A DNA stretch of 64,000 bases, taken from assembly GCA_035933635.1 (NCBI GenBank), contig DASYYY010000009.1:62001-126000 (forward strand), read 5' to 3'. Positions 50,619-58,631 of the stretch are shown here, one piece after another. The DNA comes from JAKIVR01 sp035933635 (GTDB lineage: Archaea; Thermoplasmatota; Thermoplasmata; Lutacidiplasmatales; UBA184). The translations under genes and the position numbers were made by a program. The first letter of the stretch is position 1, and every line of letters starts with the position of its first letter. The notes under the pieces were generated by a model. The model was given only the letters and a program-made list of their open reading frames with translations. It was not told where the DNA came from and did not search any database.

Positions 50619-51617
50619 CTGAAGCTCGTCCACTTCCTCCTGGCCGACCAGTTCCACTTCGGGATGATCACCGACGCCAACGAGTACATCGACCTCGACA
50701 CGGCGTGCCGGGACTACTTCGGGGTCAACCCGGTCAAGGGCGCCGACCCGAGCCGCTTCCGCGACATGCGGGCGTTCTTCTCCGGCGGCCGAGACTCCGT
50801 CGACCTGACCAAGAAGATCGTCGAGTACATCGAGCGCCGCCGCCAGATGGGGTGGACCCCCCGCGCGGCCACGGGCGCCCGGTACCTGTTCAAGGCGGAC
50901 GAGGGGGTACGGCTCCTCGCGCCGGTGATCAACGGCGCCAAGATCTACTGCCTGGCCGCGAACTCCCGGTCCCACCTCGCGGAGCTCAAGCGCACGCCGC
51001 CGAAGAACCCGTACTTCTTCACGCGGTTCTTCAACAGCCTGGTCGGACCCGGCGAGCCGCTGATCCTTCACCAGGCCGGGACGTTCCCGGACGTCGAGCT
51101 CGAGCTCGCCGTCGTCCTCGGCAAGCGGGGCAAGCATGTGCCCGCGGCCCAGGCGATGGAGTATGTCGCAGGCTACACCGTCGCCTTCGACATGGGCTAC
51201 CGCGACCTGCAGTACCCTCCCGAGAGCCCGGTCGACTGGGTCATGGGCAAGGGGTTCGACGCTTCGATGGCCGTCGGCCCGTGGGTCGTTCCGAAGGAGG
51301 AGGTGGGATCGCCCTACCCGCTCCGGATGGAGCTCAAGGTGGGCGGAGTGGTTCGGCAGAAGGGGGATTCGAACGACTACCTCTTCCAGATCCCGAAGAT
51401 CATCGAGCATCTCAGCCAAGGCGTCACCCTCGAGCCGGGCGACCTGATCTCCCTCGGCACGCTGGGTGGGGTCGCCGGCTTCGAGACCGGTTCGTCCGCG
51501 CGCAAGCTCGCGCCGGGCGAGACGATCGAGGGGGAGATCGAGCGCGTCGGCCGGCTGGTCGTCCCGGTACGCTCCGAGAGCCTGACGGTCACGCCGGGGC
51601 CGGTCACGCCGGCGTAA
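50619..51617 (+). CDS. Fumarylacetoacetate hydrolase-family protein, CTG start likely
   Basis: 332 residues if started at CTG 50619, or 317 from ATG 50664. The frame from 50580 to 50664 has no ATG, GTG or TTG, yet encodes KLVHFLLADQFHFG, the conserved N-terminal strand of FAH-family proteins, which usually begin MKL. Catalytic-core features: FTRFFNSLVGPGEPL, the metal-binding acids in FPDVELELAVVLGKRG, AGYTVAFDMGYRD, VMGKGFDAS and GDLISLGTLGG. Such enzymes hydrolyse C-C bonds or hydrate or decarboxylate keto acids; the substrate is unknown. The 3' end overlaps the convergent priS gene by 14 nt. Confidence 0.9.
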   Translation: MKLVHFLLADQFHFGMITDANEYIDLDTACRDYFGVNPVKGADPSRFRDMRAFFSGGRDSVDLTKKIVEYIERRRQMGWTPRAATGARYLFKADEGVRLLAPVINGAKIYCLAANSRSHLAELKRTPPKNPYFFTRFFNSLVGPGEPLILHQAGTFPDVELELAVVLGKRGKHVPAAQAMEYVAGYTVAFDMGYRDLQYPPESPVDWVMGKGFDASMAVGPWVVPKEEVGSPYPLRMELKVGGVVRQKGDSNDYLFQIPKIIEHLSQGVTLEPGDLISLGTLGGVAGFETGSSARKLAPGETIEGEIERVGRLVVPVRSESLTVTPGPVTPA

Positions 51618-52869
51618 CGGCCGCCTCCCCGCGCAGGACCGCGAACAGCGCCGCCGACGCCGACAGCGCGATCGGTACCCCCTCGCGCAGTTCGATCCGT
51701 CCCTCCCCCCACGGGTAGTCCCGCGTCACCGCGGGGACGACCTCGACCGGCGCGCGTCCCGTGTCGTCGACGACGGCGTCGCGCAGTGGCTCGAAGTCGT
51801 CGAGCCCGTCGCGGGTGAGGGGCCGGACCATCAGTCCGGTGCCGCCGTGCAGCGAGTCCGGGAGCCGGATCAGCCGGTGGATGTCGGTCGTGACGGGGGC
51901 GTCGGTCTCCCCTTGGACTTCGACCGCCGCGTGGCGCAGGACCGCCTCGAGGAACGACTCGGGGACCGTCCCACGGAACACCTCGACCGAGAGCCCCTTC
52001 CGGATCCATTCGGCGCGGCGCTCCCCGATGAGCTTGCGCGCGAGCCCCTGCGCCACCGCCCGCTTCATCCCGAGGCCCACGAGCTCCTCGGTGGCGACGT
52101 CGACGCCTTGCTGCTCCCACCGGGCGAGCAGCTCCAGGACGGCACGACTGATCCGTCCGGGCCAACCCGGGCTGGAGGGGTCCGCCAGCCCCTGGAACGC
52201 TCGACGGGGGGACCCTCGGCCGGTCCCGCTCTCCGCCCCCCCTCCTTCGCCGGCATCGAGCGAGTAGGCGACGGGGTCCCGAGGCCGCTCGCTCCGAACC
52301 GCGCGCTTGGGGTCGAGGCCGATGCCGAGGATGTATTCGACGAGCTCGCGGCGCTCGGGGCTCGTCAGTCCGAGGAACCCCGGTTCGTGGACGTGGACGT
52401 GATACCCGCGTCCCCCGGAGAACACGAGGGTGACCTGCGCCGGGTCGATCCCAAAATCACCGAAGAGGAAGTCATCGAGCAGCTGCCGGAAGCGCCGCTT
52501 GACCTGTTGGAGTTGGGCGACGTAGTCGAGCTTCTCCGCGTCCCGCAGGTGGTCGGCGTCCAGGTCGAAGATCAGGTCCGCGCCGACCCAGCCCTTGTCG
52601 ACCATCTTCGGCGCCTCGGGCCGTTGGTAGTAGGCGCTCGAGTAGTACACGTGACGCGGCACCTCGTTCTTCAGGAACTCGTGGAACCGGTCGGCGGAGG
52701 GGAACGCGGCGTGGCGCCGCATCACCGTCTCCGTCGCGAAAGGGAACGCCGCGAACTCCCGCCGGGTGAACCGCCCGGGGGGCGGAACCTCGTGCGCGCG
52801 ATAGTACCGGGCGAACTCCCCGCGGGCGAAGGCGAGGTCGGCCGCCGCGAGCACGGCGGTCTTCCCCAC
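51604..52869 (-). CDS. priS: DNA primase small (catalytic) subunit
   Basis: 421 residues from GTG 52869. The catalytic acids lie in DLIFDLDADH, followed by the nucleotide-binding FSGGRGYHVHV, and the late RLPDSLHGGTGLMV, all typical of archaeal-eukaryotic PriS. An insertion rich in Gly/Ser (about residues 205-225) interrupts the middle domain. Together with PriL (not seen here) it makes primers for replication. It is the last gene of rio1-KH-priS, 3 nt after the KH gene. Confidence 0.96.
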   Translation of the reverse strand: MGKTAVLAAADLAFARGEFARYYRAHEVPPPGRFTRREFAAFPFATETVMRRHAAFPSADRFHEFLKNEVPRHVYYSSAYYQRPEAPKMVDKGWVGADLIFDLDADHLRDAEKLDYVAQLQQVKRRFRQLLDDFLFGDFGIDPAQVTLVFSGGRGYHVHVHEPGFLGLTSPERRELVEYILGIGLDPKRAVRSERPRDPVAYSLDAGEGGGAESGTGRGSPRRAFQGLADPSSPGWPGRISRAVLELLARWEQQGVDVATEELVGLGMKRAVAQGLARKLIGERRAEWIRKGLSVEVFRGTVPESFLEAVLRHAAVEVQGETDAPVTTDIHRLIRLPDSLHGGTGLMVRPLTRDGLDDFEPLRDAVVDDTGRAPVEVVPAVTRDYPWGEGRIELREGVPIALSASAALFAVLRGEAAVTPA

Positions 52870-52872
52870 GGA

Positions 52873-53445
52873 CTAGAGCTCCTCGGGCGGTTCGCTCGGT
52901 CCCATCACGTCGGCCAGCGCCGCCTCGCGGCGCTCGTGGACGAGCATCCGGAACACCGTGGAGTGTTCGCTCCCCCGGAGCAGGAGCTGGACCGCGCGCG
53001 TCCCGCGCTCGAGCTGTCGTTCGTCGCCGATGAGGGCGACGGTGGCCCCCTGGACGCTCACCGCGCAGCCGGAGAGCTCCTCGAGCCGCTGACGGGCGCG
53101 TCCGCCGGCGCCGATGACCCGCGAGCGGATCCGCCAGATCGCGTCCTTCGTACGCTTGCCCGTCGCCTGCTTGATGTCGATCACCCCGAGGTAGGTGTCG
53201 TCCTTCAGCAGGCGGAAGGCGCGTTCCGGCGAGAACCCCCGGCCGATCGCCTGGACGACGTCGCGGGCCTTCATCAGCCCGATCGGGTCGCCCGTATCCG
53301 GGGCGACGAGACGGATCGCCTCCTCCTCCTCCTCGATCTCGATCGTGGTGCCGGTCCGGCTCTCGATCGCGCGCTTGGTCTCGCCCCCGCCGCCGATCAC
53401 CACCCCGAGGCGCTCATCGGGGATACGAAGGAACACGACCGGCAT
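52873..53445 (-). CDS. KH-domain RNA-binding protein, Dim2/Pno1-like
   Basis: 190 residues with two KH modules, marked by GxxG loops in VVIGGGGETKRAIE and RVIGAGGRARQRLEE, ending in an acidic tail. This is the archaeal counterpart of Dim2/Pno1, which binds the 3' end of small-subunit rRNA during late ribosome maturation. It sits 2 nt downstream of rio1, whose product acts in the same process, and 3 nt upstream of priS. ATG 53445 gives the conserved VVFLRIPDE N-terminus. Confidence 0.92.
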   Translation of the reverse strand: MPVVFLRIPDERLGVVIGGGGETKRAIESRTGTTIEIEEEEEAIRLVAPDTGDPIGLMKARDVVQAIGRGFSPERAFRLLKDDTYLGVIDIKQATGKRTKDAIWRIRSRVIGAGGRARQRLEELSGCAVSVQGATVALIGDERQLERGTRAVQLLLRGSEHSTVFRMLVHERREAALADVMGPSEPPEEL

Positions 53446-53447
53446 CG

Positions 53448-54230
53448 CTAGGCCTCCACCGGGTTCAGGCTCGTGCCCCCGGCGGCGGACCAGACGTCGG
53501 GGAACTCGCGCACCACCCCGAGGCGCGCGAAGAACTTGGCAAAGTTGCGGAGGTCCCGGACGAGGAGATCCCGCGCCTGGGGGTGCTTCGCCGGGATCGC
53601 CTGGGCCACGTCGATGAGGACGGGGCGTTCCTCGTGGAGCAGCACGTTGTACGGCGAGAGGTCGCCGTGGACCAGCCCCGCGCCCACCACCATGCGCCGG
53701 ACCTGCACGGCCAGGTCGTCGAACAGCGCGGCCGGATCGGCGGACCGGGCGTCGTTGAGCCGGGGGCTCGCGACCCCGTCCGTGCCGATGAACTCCATGA
53801 CGAGCACGTTGCGAAGATACGCCGCGGGTTCCGGGACCGCGACGTCGGCTTCCCGCATCTTGCGCAGGATCGTGTGCTCGCGTCGGGTCCAGGCCGAGAC
53901 CAACCGCGCGAAGTTGCGCTCGCTGGACTCCCGGCGGAACTCCTCGATGACGTGCGGGGGAAGGCTGCGGAAGACCGAGTTGCCGATCCGGTAGACCTTG
54001 ACCGCCCGGAAGCCCGCGGCGGAGCTGGCCCGGAAGACGCCGCCCTCCTTGCCGGTCGCGATCGGGAAGTCGAGGGTATCGAACTGCCCCTGAGTCACCA
54101 AGCGTGAGATCGCGAGGAGCGTCGCGTGATCGAAGAACTCGTCCCGGAGCTTGCGATGCTCGCCCTCCTTGCGGCGGTCTTCGAACCGCTCCTTGCGGCT
54201 GGGGAAGGCGACCTCGTCCGGTCGGGGCAT
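53448..54230 (-). CDS. rio1: RIO1-type serine/threonine kinase/ATPase
   Basis: 260 residues from ATG 54230. RIO landmarks: the loop GKEGGVFRAS, Lys in AVKVYRIG, hinge VLVMEFIG, catalytic VHGDLSPYNVLL and metal-binding LIDVAQAI. It acts in final maturation of the 30S/40S subunit. It leads the rio1-KH-priS operon, an arrangement common in archaea. The frame remains open upstream but loses family similarity. Confidence 0.95.
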   Translation of the reverse strand: MPRPDEVAFPSRKERFEDRRKEGEHRKLRDEFFDHATLLAISRLVTQGQFDTLDFPIATGKEGGVFRASSAAGFRAVKVYRIGNSVFRSLPPHVIEEFRRESSERNFARLVSAWTRREHTILRKMREADVAVPEPAAYLRNVLVMEFIGTDGVASPRLNDARSADPAALFDDLAVQVRRMVVGAGLVHGDLSPYNVLLHEERPVLIDVAQAIPAKHPQARDLLVRDLRNFAKFFARLGVVREFPDVWSAAGGTSLNPVEA

Positions 54231-54344
54231 GCGGCGGGGATTCGCGCGGGACGCCCATGTGCTTTGTGGGGTCGACCCGCCGTCGACGGACCCCGGTTGG
54301 CGCGGTGGGGGTTGCTGGCCGGAGGGTAAGCGAGCGCTTTTCCG

Positions 54345-54932
54345 ATGGACGGCCGGTATTCTCCTTGGATGACGACCGGCTCCCCCCTTCCGATCTCGAG
54401 CGGCCCAGTGCCGACCTCCGAGCTCCCCGTGGCCCCCGCCACCCCCGCCCCGTTCGCGCACCGGCTCGACGCCCCGCTCGACTACAACGGTATCTTCACG
54501 GTGGTCCGGGACGCCGTGCTCCGGGTCCTCCATCGCGAGCGCCCCGGTCTCGGGCTCGCCCTCTCGAACCTGCCCCCGCAGTTGGGGGCCTACTGGCAGC
54601 TCACCGGGAACCTCATCGTCATGAACGAGGGACTGGTGCTCGCGATGCAGGCCCAGGCCTCCACCGTCAAGGAGTACAACTCCTTCGTGTTCGTCATCCT
54701 CGCGCACGAGTACCTTCACTCGCTCGGCTATCTCGAGGAGTCCGACGTACGGCCGGTCACCGAGCTCGTCGCACGCGAGGCGCTCGGGGCGGACCACCCG
54801 GCGACCCGGATGGCCCACGGCGACCTCTGGCAACAGTACCCGGGGCTCCGGTTCGCCCCACCGGGGGACGGTCGACGGCTGAAGATCGTCCCGAGGTTCG
54901 ACCTGGGTTCGACCTCGCAGTACATCCGGTAG
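54345..54932 (+). CDS. Small putative zinc metallopeptidase (HExxH)
   Basis: 195 residues from ATG 54345 (or 187 from ATG 54369). The motif VILAHEYLHSLGY is an HExxH zinc-binding helix with downstream acids (EESDVRPVTELV) that could supply the third ligand. The N-terminal 40 residues are Pro/Ser-rich. There is no signal peptide or membrane helix. No named family is recognised, and a non-peptidase role is possible. It is followed 49 nt later by a YkgJ-like gene on the same strand. Confidence 0.75.
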   Translation: MDGRYSPWMTTGSPLPISSGPVPTSELPVAPATPAPFAHRLDAPLDYNGIFTVVRDAVLRVLHRERPGLGLALSNLPPQLGAYWQLTGNLIVMNEGLVLAMQAQASTVKEYNSFVFVILAHEYLHSLGYLEESDVRPVTELVAREALGADHPATRMAHGDLWQQYPGLRFAPPGDGRRLKIVPRFDLGSTSQYIR

Positions 54933-54981
54933 ATCGCTCGCGGCTCGACGGGCTCAAGCTCTCGCGCGGGTCCCCGCCGGC

Positions 54982-56043
54982 GTGGCGGGCGCGGTGGAGC
55001 TGGAGCTCGGACTGCTCGAAGGCTTCCGGTTCACCTGTCGCCCCGGTTGCGGGTTGTGCTGCTACGCCACGCCGGCCGTTTCCCCGGCCGAGCGAAGCCG
55101 GCTGGTGCAGATCGAGCCGACCGCCCGATTCCTCGCCGATACGCAGGGTTTCAAGCTTCTGGCCGCCCGTCCGGAGGGGGGCGCCTGCACGATGTTGGGG
55201 GACAACCGATGCCGAGTCCACGCCGCCCGCCCCTTCCCCTGCCGGGTCTTCCCCCTCCTGACCCACATCGGAACGCGAATTCAATCGACCCTGGTGCTGA
55301 GCTGCCCGGGGGTCGACCTCTCGCCGCTCGAAAGCTGGTCCCAAGATTCACCGTCTCGAGGGGAGACCTTGGGGCTCGATTCCGAGATCGCCGCGGCGCG
55401 GAAGGAGGCCGAGGACGTCCCCGTCGGCCAGTGGCTCCGCGAAGGGGTCGCTGCCGAATCGAAGATCCAACACGCACTCCGTGCTCGGGGGGAGATGCAG
55501 GAGTGCGCGGAAGTACTGCGCGAACTTTCCGGTCGGCCGCTCCCCCTCGGGCCGGTGCGTGGGGGCGGTCTGCCTCCCCCCGGTCGGGAGCGACCGATCG
55601 AGGAGTTACCGCTCACCTTCGAAGCGCCGAATGCGCGGGTCGCCTTGCGCTCCGTCGGAAGCTCGGAGTATGAGGTGATCGAGCTCCGCGAATCGGGGGG
55701 AGTACGGACCGTGCGAGGGACCTACCCAGTTCCGGAACGCTGGCCCGAGATGCAACCCGACGGACGGCGGGTGCTCGAGGGCTACGGCCGTTACCTCCTC
55801 GCTCGGGATCATTTCCTCTGGGCCGCGTACCATGAGCTCCGCTCGGGAAGCCGCGATTCCTTGAAGGAGCGGCTCCGGGCGAATGTCGCCGAAGCGCTCG
55901 CGGAGGTTGTGCGACGGGGCACCGTCCTGGCGCTGGCCGGGGGCCACCCCTCGGAGTCGCTCGGGGTGGGGGAGGTGGCCGCCGGCATCCGGGCGGTCGA
56001 CGCCGAACTTCTGGATCGCCCCACGCTCGGTAGAGTGCTCTGA
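54982..56043 (+). CDS. YkgJ-family cysteine-cluster protein
   Basis: 353 residues from GTG 54982. The N-terminal third contains the family's cysteine cluster: FTCRPGCGLCCYATP, ACTMLGDNRCRVH and RPFPCRVFPLL, with a later LSCPG. Such proteins are predicted to bind zinc or an iron-sulfur cluster. The remaining 220 residues are helical with no recognised domain and make this longer than the simplest YkgJ proteins. Function is not established. Confidence 0.85.
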   Translation: MAGAVELELGLLEGFRFTCRPGCGLCCYATPAVSPAERSRLVQIEPTARFLADTQGFKLLAARPEGGACTMLGDNRCRVHAARPFPCRVFPLLTHIGTRIQSTLVLSCPGVDLSPLESWSQDSPSRGETLGLDSEIAAARKEAEDVPVGQWLREGVAAESKIQHALRARGEMQECAEVLRELSGRPLPLGPVRGGGLPPPGRERPIEELPLTFEAPNARVALRSVGSSEYEVIELRESGGVRTVRGTYPVPERWPEMQPDGRRVLEGYGRYLLARDHFLWAAYHELRSGSRDSLKERLRANVAEALAEVVRRGTVLALAGGHPSESLGVGEVAAGIRAVDAELLDRPTLGRVL

Positions 56044-56097
56044 GCTTGTTCCGGGAGGAGAGGGATTGAAGGGGTTGTCTCAGCTCAGCCAGGCCCG

Positions 56098-57588
56098 CTA
56101 TCGCACCCTCCGCCCACGCCGCCGGCCCACCGCGTACCCGAGGGTCCCGACGATCAGCATTCCGGCGAGGGCCAGCACGAAGATCGCGCCGACGTTGACG
56201 GTCGATGTCGGCGGCATCGTCGGAGCGCTGGGAGTCCCGAGCGCGCGCATGCCCGCCTGGGCGACCTCCGGGGCGACCGGCGCCGCGGTCACGGTCGAGC
56301 CCGGGGCGGGCTGGGCCCGGGCGGACACCGGCGCGCGCTGTCCGGGCGACTCCAAGGCCGAGGTGACCGGACCTTGGGCGATCGACTGGGCGGCCGGTCG
56401 GGCCGACGTCGCAGCGGCGATCCCGGCCGCGTGGGTGGGGTCCGCGCCGGGCAGTACCAGGAGACCGTCCCAGATCGCGTACTGGCCGGTGTGGGTCCCG
56501 TCCGTCGACGTCACCACGTACACGCGTTCGACCGTGCCGTTCGGGTACCGTACGGTCGTCGCTCCCGTCACGGCGAACTCCATCGCCAGAGTGCCGGAGG
56601 CGCGCACCTGCCCCACGCCGGATTGGTGCTGGGAGTAGCTGCTTCCCCCCGACACGGCTGTCTCGACCGCGGAGTAGGCGGCCCGGCCGCTGAGTTGCAC
56701 CTGCGAGGTGACGTTCCACGTCTTCCCGACGAACAGCGGAGCTTCCACGATCCATAACGGCGGGGAGAAGCTCGCGTTGAGCTCCTCGGCGACGTACCCC
56801 GCCGCGCGCACCGCTCCCGTACGGTAGGCGAGGGTCACGGTGCCGTTCGGCCGTGCCGTGAGGTTCGGGAAATTGACGGCCACGAGCGAGACGTTGATCG
56901 CCTGGAACTCGTAGACGTGTTCGTTCGTCAGCCCGACAGAGCCGTTCGGCCCGTTCGTCGTATTGAGGAACCCGACGAAGGCCGAGACCACGACGATCCG
57001 AGCATCGAGGCCGAAGCTTGTCGGGGCGAGAGGGACCGTCGAGTTCGGGCCGTAGGTACCGGCCACCGGGAAGGTCCCCTGGGCCGCGATGCGGAACTGC
57101 GTCTCCCGGGCTTCGATGGCCTGGATCTCCAGCGAGCGGTTCACGGTCGACGTGGCGCGCTCGTGAACGAGCACGTAGGAGGCGTACCCCAACTGGGCGG
57201 ATTCGTTGACGGCAACGAACGCCGCCGTGCTGCTGAGATTCCCGCCGGTGAGGTTGAGCGATTGGTTGTAGGCTCCGACGTAGGTCGCCGCGATCGAGAC
57301 ATTCGACGCTGCGCCCCACGCCCAGGTCGAGCCGGTTGGCGGTGTCGTTCCGGTCGGATTCACCGCGGGCCCCGTGCCTCCCGACGGGCCTGCGGCGAGC
57401 GCCGTCGGTACGGCGAGCAAGACCACGGCGGTCACCGCCGCGGCCAGCCCGAGCCTCCAACGGCGTGGGGGCGTGGGCAATCGACGTGTTCGACGGGGCG
57501 CGGTCGGGTCGGGCGCGCGCGGCGGTGTCGGGCCGGGGTCGGCTCGGTCGCGGGGCTCCATGGGAGGACCGAGGGTGGGGGGCCGCAT
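56098..57588 (-). CDS. Surface protein with N- and C-terminal hydrophobic helices
   Basis: 496 residues. A basic Pro-rich N-terminus leads to a signal/anchor helix near 46-68 (LGLAAAVTAVVLLAVPTALAA). A sequon-rich beta ectodomain of about 300 residues and a Pro/Ala linker follow. A transmembrane helix near 462-485 (IFVLALAGMLIVGTLGYAV) ends in GRRRGRRVR. It has no cysteines and no recognised domain. The layout matches the other single-pass surface proteins of this genome. It is divergent from the gene at 57663. Confidence 0.82.
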   Translation of the reverse strand: MRPPTLGPPMEPRDRADPGPTPPRAPDPTAPRRTRRLPTPPRRWRLGLAAAVTAVVLLAVPTALAAGPSGGTGPAVNPTGTTPPTGSTWAWGAASNVSIAATYVGAYNQSLNLTGGNLSSTAAFVAVNESAQLGYASYVLVHERATSTVNRSLEIQAIEARETQFRIAAQGTFPVAGTYGPNSTVPLAPTSFGLDARIVVVSAFVGFLNTTNGPNGSVGLTNEHVYEFQAINVSLVAVNFPNLTARPNGTVTLAYRTGAVRAAGYVAEELNASFSPPLWIVEAPLFVGKTWNVTSQVQLSGRAAYSAVETAVSGGSSYSQHQSGVGQVRASGTLAMEFAVTGATTVRYPNGTVERVYVVTSTDGTHTGQYAIWDGLLVLPGADPTHAAGIAAATSARPAAQSIAQGPVTSALESPGQRAPVSARAQPAPGSTVTAAPVAPEVAQAGMRALGTPSAPTMPPTSTVNVGAIFVLALAGMLIVGTLGYAVGRRRGRRVR

Positions 57589-57630
57589 GCTTCCCCCACG
57601 AGGAGAAAGCTAGCCGAATCGTTCGGGGGG

Positions 57631-57638
57631 GTTTATCT
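57631..57638 (+). promoter_or_regulatory. TATA box for the 57663 membrane gene
   Basis: GTTTATCT is centred 28 bp before GTG 57663, pointing to a leaderless transcript and selecting that start over ATG 57681 and the much longer upstream frame. Confidence 0.6.
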
Positions 57639-57662
57639 ACCGAGTCGGCGGACGTCCGCCCC

Positions 57663-58475
57663 GTGCAGCCGCCACCGGGGATGGAGGATCCCATCGGGGC
57701 GATCTTCGACCTCTCGGACCGAGCCGCGCAGATGGAGCCGACGCTCCGCCGGATGTACCGCTACACCGCCACGGTCGTCGTGGTCTACCTGGTCATCATG
57801 GTCGTGCTGCTGTTCATCGCGCTCGCCCACGACCTTTTCCTGGCGATCCTCGCCATCATCGCCCTCGTCTTTGGTTTCGTTGCCTTGAGCCTGCTGCGCG
57901 AATCGGACCGGTTCTTCCGTTCGTTCGCCCAACGCCACCGGGCGATCCGACTGTTCCGCGACTCGGACCCGGCCCCGAAGATCCCGGAGGGCCGGACCCC
58001 CATCGAGCGGCTCGGGCGCCATCTCCGTCAGTCCAACGCGCGCATCGAGGAGCTCCTGCGGGACGACCCCGGAGCCATGCGGCTGCGGGTCGAGCTCGAG
58101 GCCGACGCGGGGCGGGTCCCGTTCGACCTCCTCATCCTCAAGCCCGGCGGATCGCTGTTCCGCTGGTTCGGGATCGGCGATGCCGGGTTCGCGATCCTGG
58201 CACGGGTCAGTCCCGACACGCCCTCCGTCCAGGACCTTCAGGCGTTTGGGGCCCAAGTACAGGCGGTGGCCCGTCACCTCGAAGGGCTACCGACCCGGGC
58301 GATCCTGGTGCGTTCGCAGTCGACCAGCCTCCCGGACCTGGTGTATGATTTCGCGGTCGGTCACCCCGTGACCGTTTCCCGCGGGTGGACGCGGGGCCGG
58401 TGCACCCTCGAGATCATCTCCGAGACCTCCGCGGGCACCTACGACTTCGTCCCTTACGTCCTGGGAATCCCGTAG
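57663..58475 (+). CDS. Two-helix membrane protein with soluble C-terminal domain
   Basis: 270 residues. A short N-terminus leads to two adjacent helices at about 34-54 and 56-78 (VVVVYLVIMVVLLFIALAH, then LFLAILAIIALVFGFVAL). An Arg-rich segment and a cytoplasmic alpha/beta domain (about 120-270) with no recognised motif follow. Phrases such as FDLLILKPGG and AFGAQVQAVARHLE suggest a compact fold, but the family is unknown. It is convergent with the small secreted-protein gene at 58632. Confidence 0.8.
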   Translation: MQPPPGMEDPIGAIFDLSDRAAQMEPTLRRMYRYTATVVVVYLVIMVVLLFIALAHDLFLAILAIIALVFGFVALSLLRESDRFFRSFAQRHRAIRLFRDSDPAPKIPEGRTPIERLGRHLRQSNARIEELLRDDPGAMRLRVELEADAGRVPFDLLILKPGGSLFRWFGIGDAGFAILARVSPDTPSVQDLQAFGAQVQAVARHLEGLPTRAILVRSQSTSLPDLVYDFAVGHPVTVSRGWTRGRCTLEIISETSAGTYDFVPYVLGIP

Positions 58476-58565
58476 GCGGGGATCGACCTGCGCCCGCCCC
58501 GCGTCGCGCCCGGCGCAGTGGGTGAGCATCCCGAACCGTCTTGCGTTCACGCTTCGAGAAGGAGT

Positions 58566-58612
58566 GGGGAAAAGGTTGGAGGCGGGGTCCGGCCTCGGGC
58601 CAGCCCCCCGCC
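58566..58612 (-). terminator. Hairpin plus TTTT between convergent genes
   Basis: GGCGGGG/CCCCGCC outer stem with inner GGCC/GGCC; on the minus strand it is followed by CTCCAACCTTTTCCCC. The layout matches the terminator at 3325-3369. It lies 20 nt past the stop of the 58632 gene. Confidence 0.55.
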
Positions 58613-58631
58613 GAAGGGAATCCCGGTTCGA

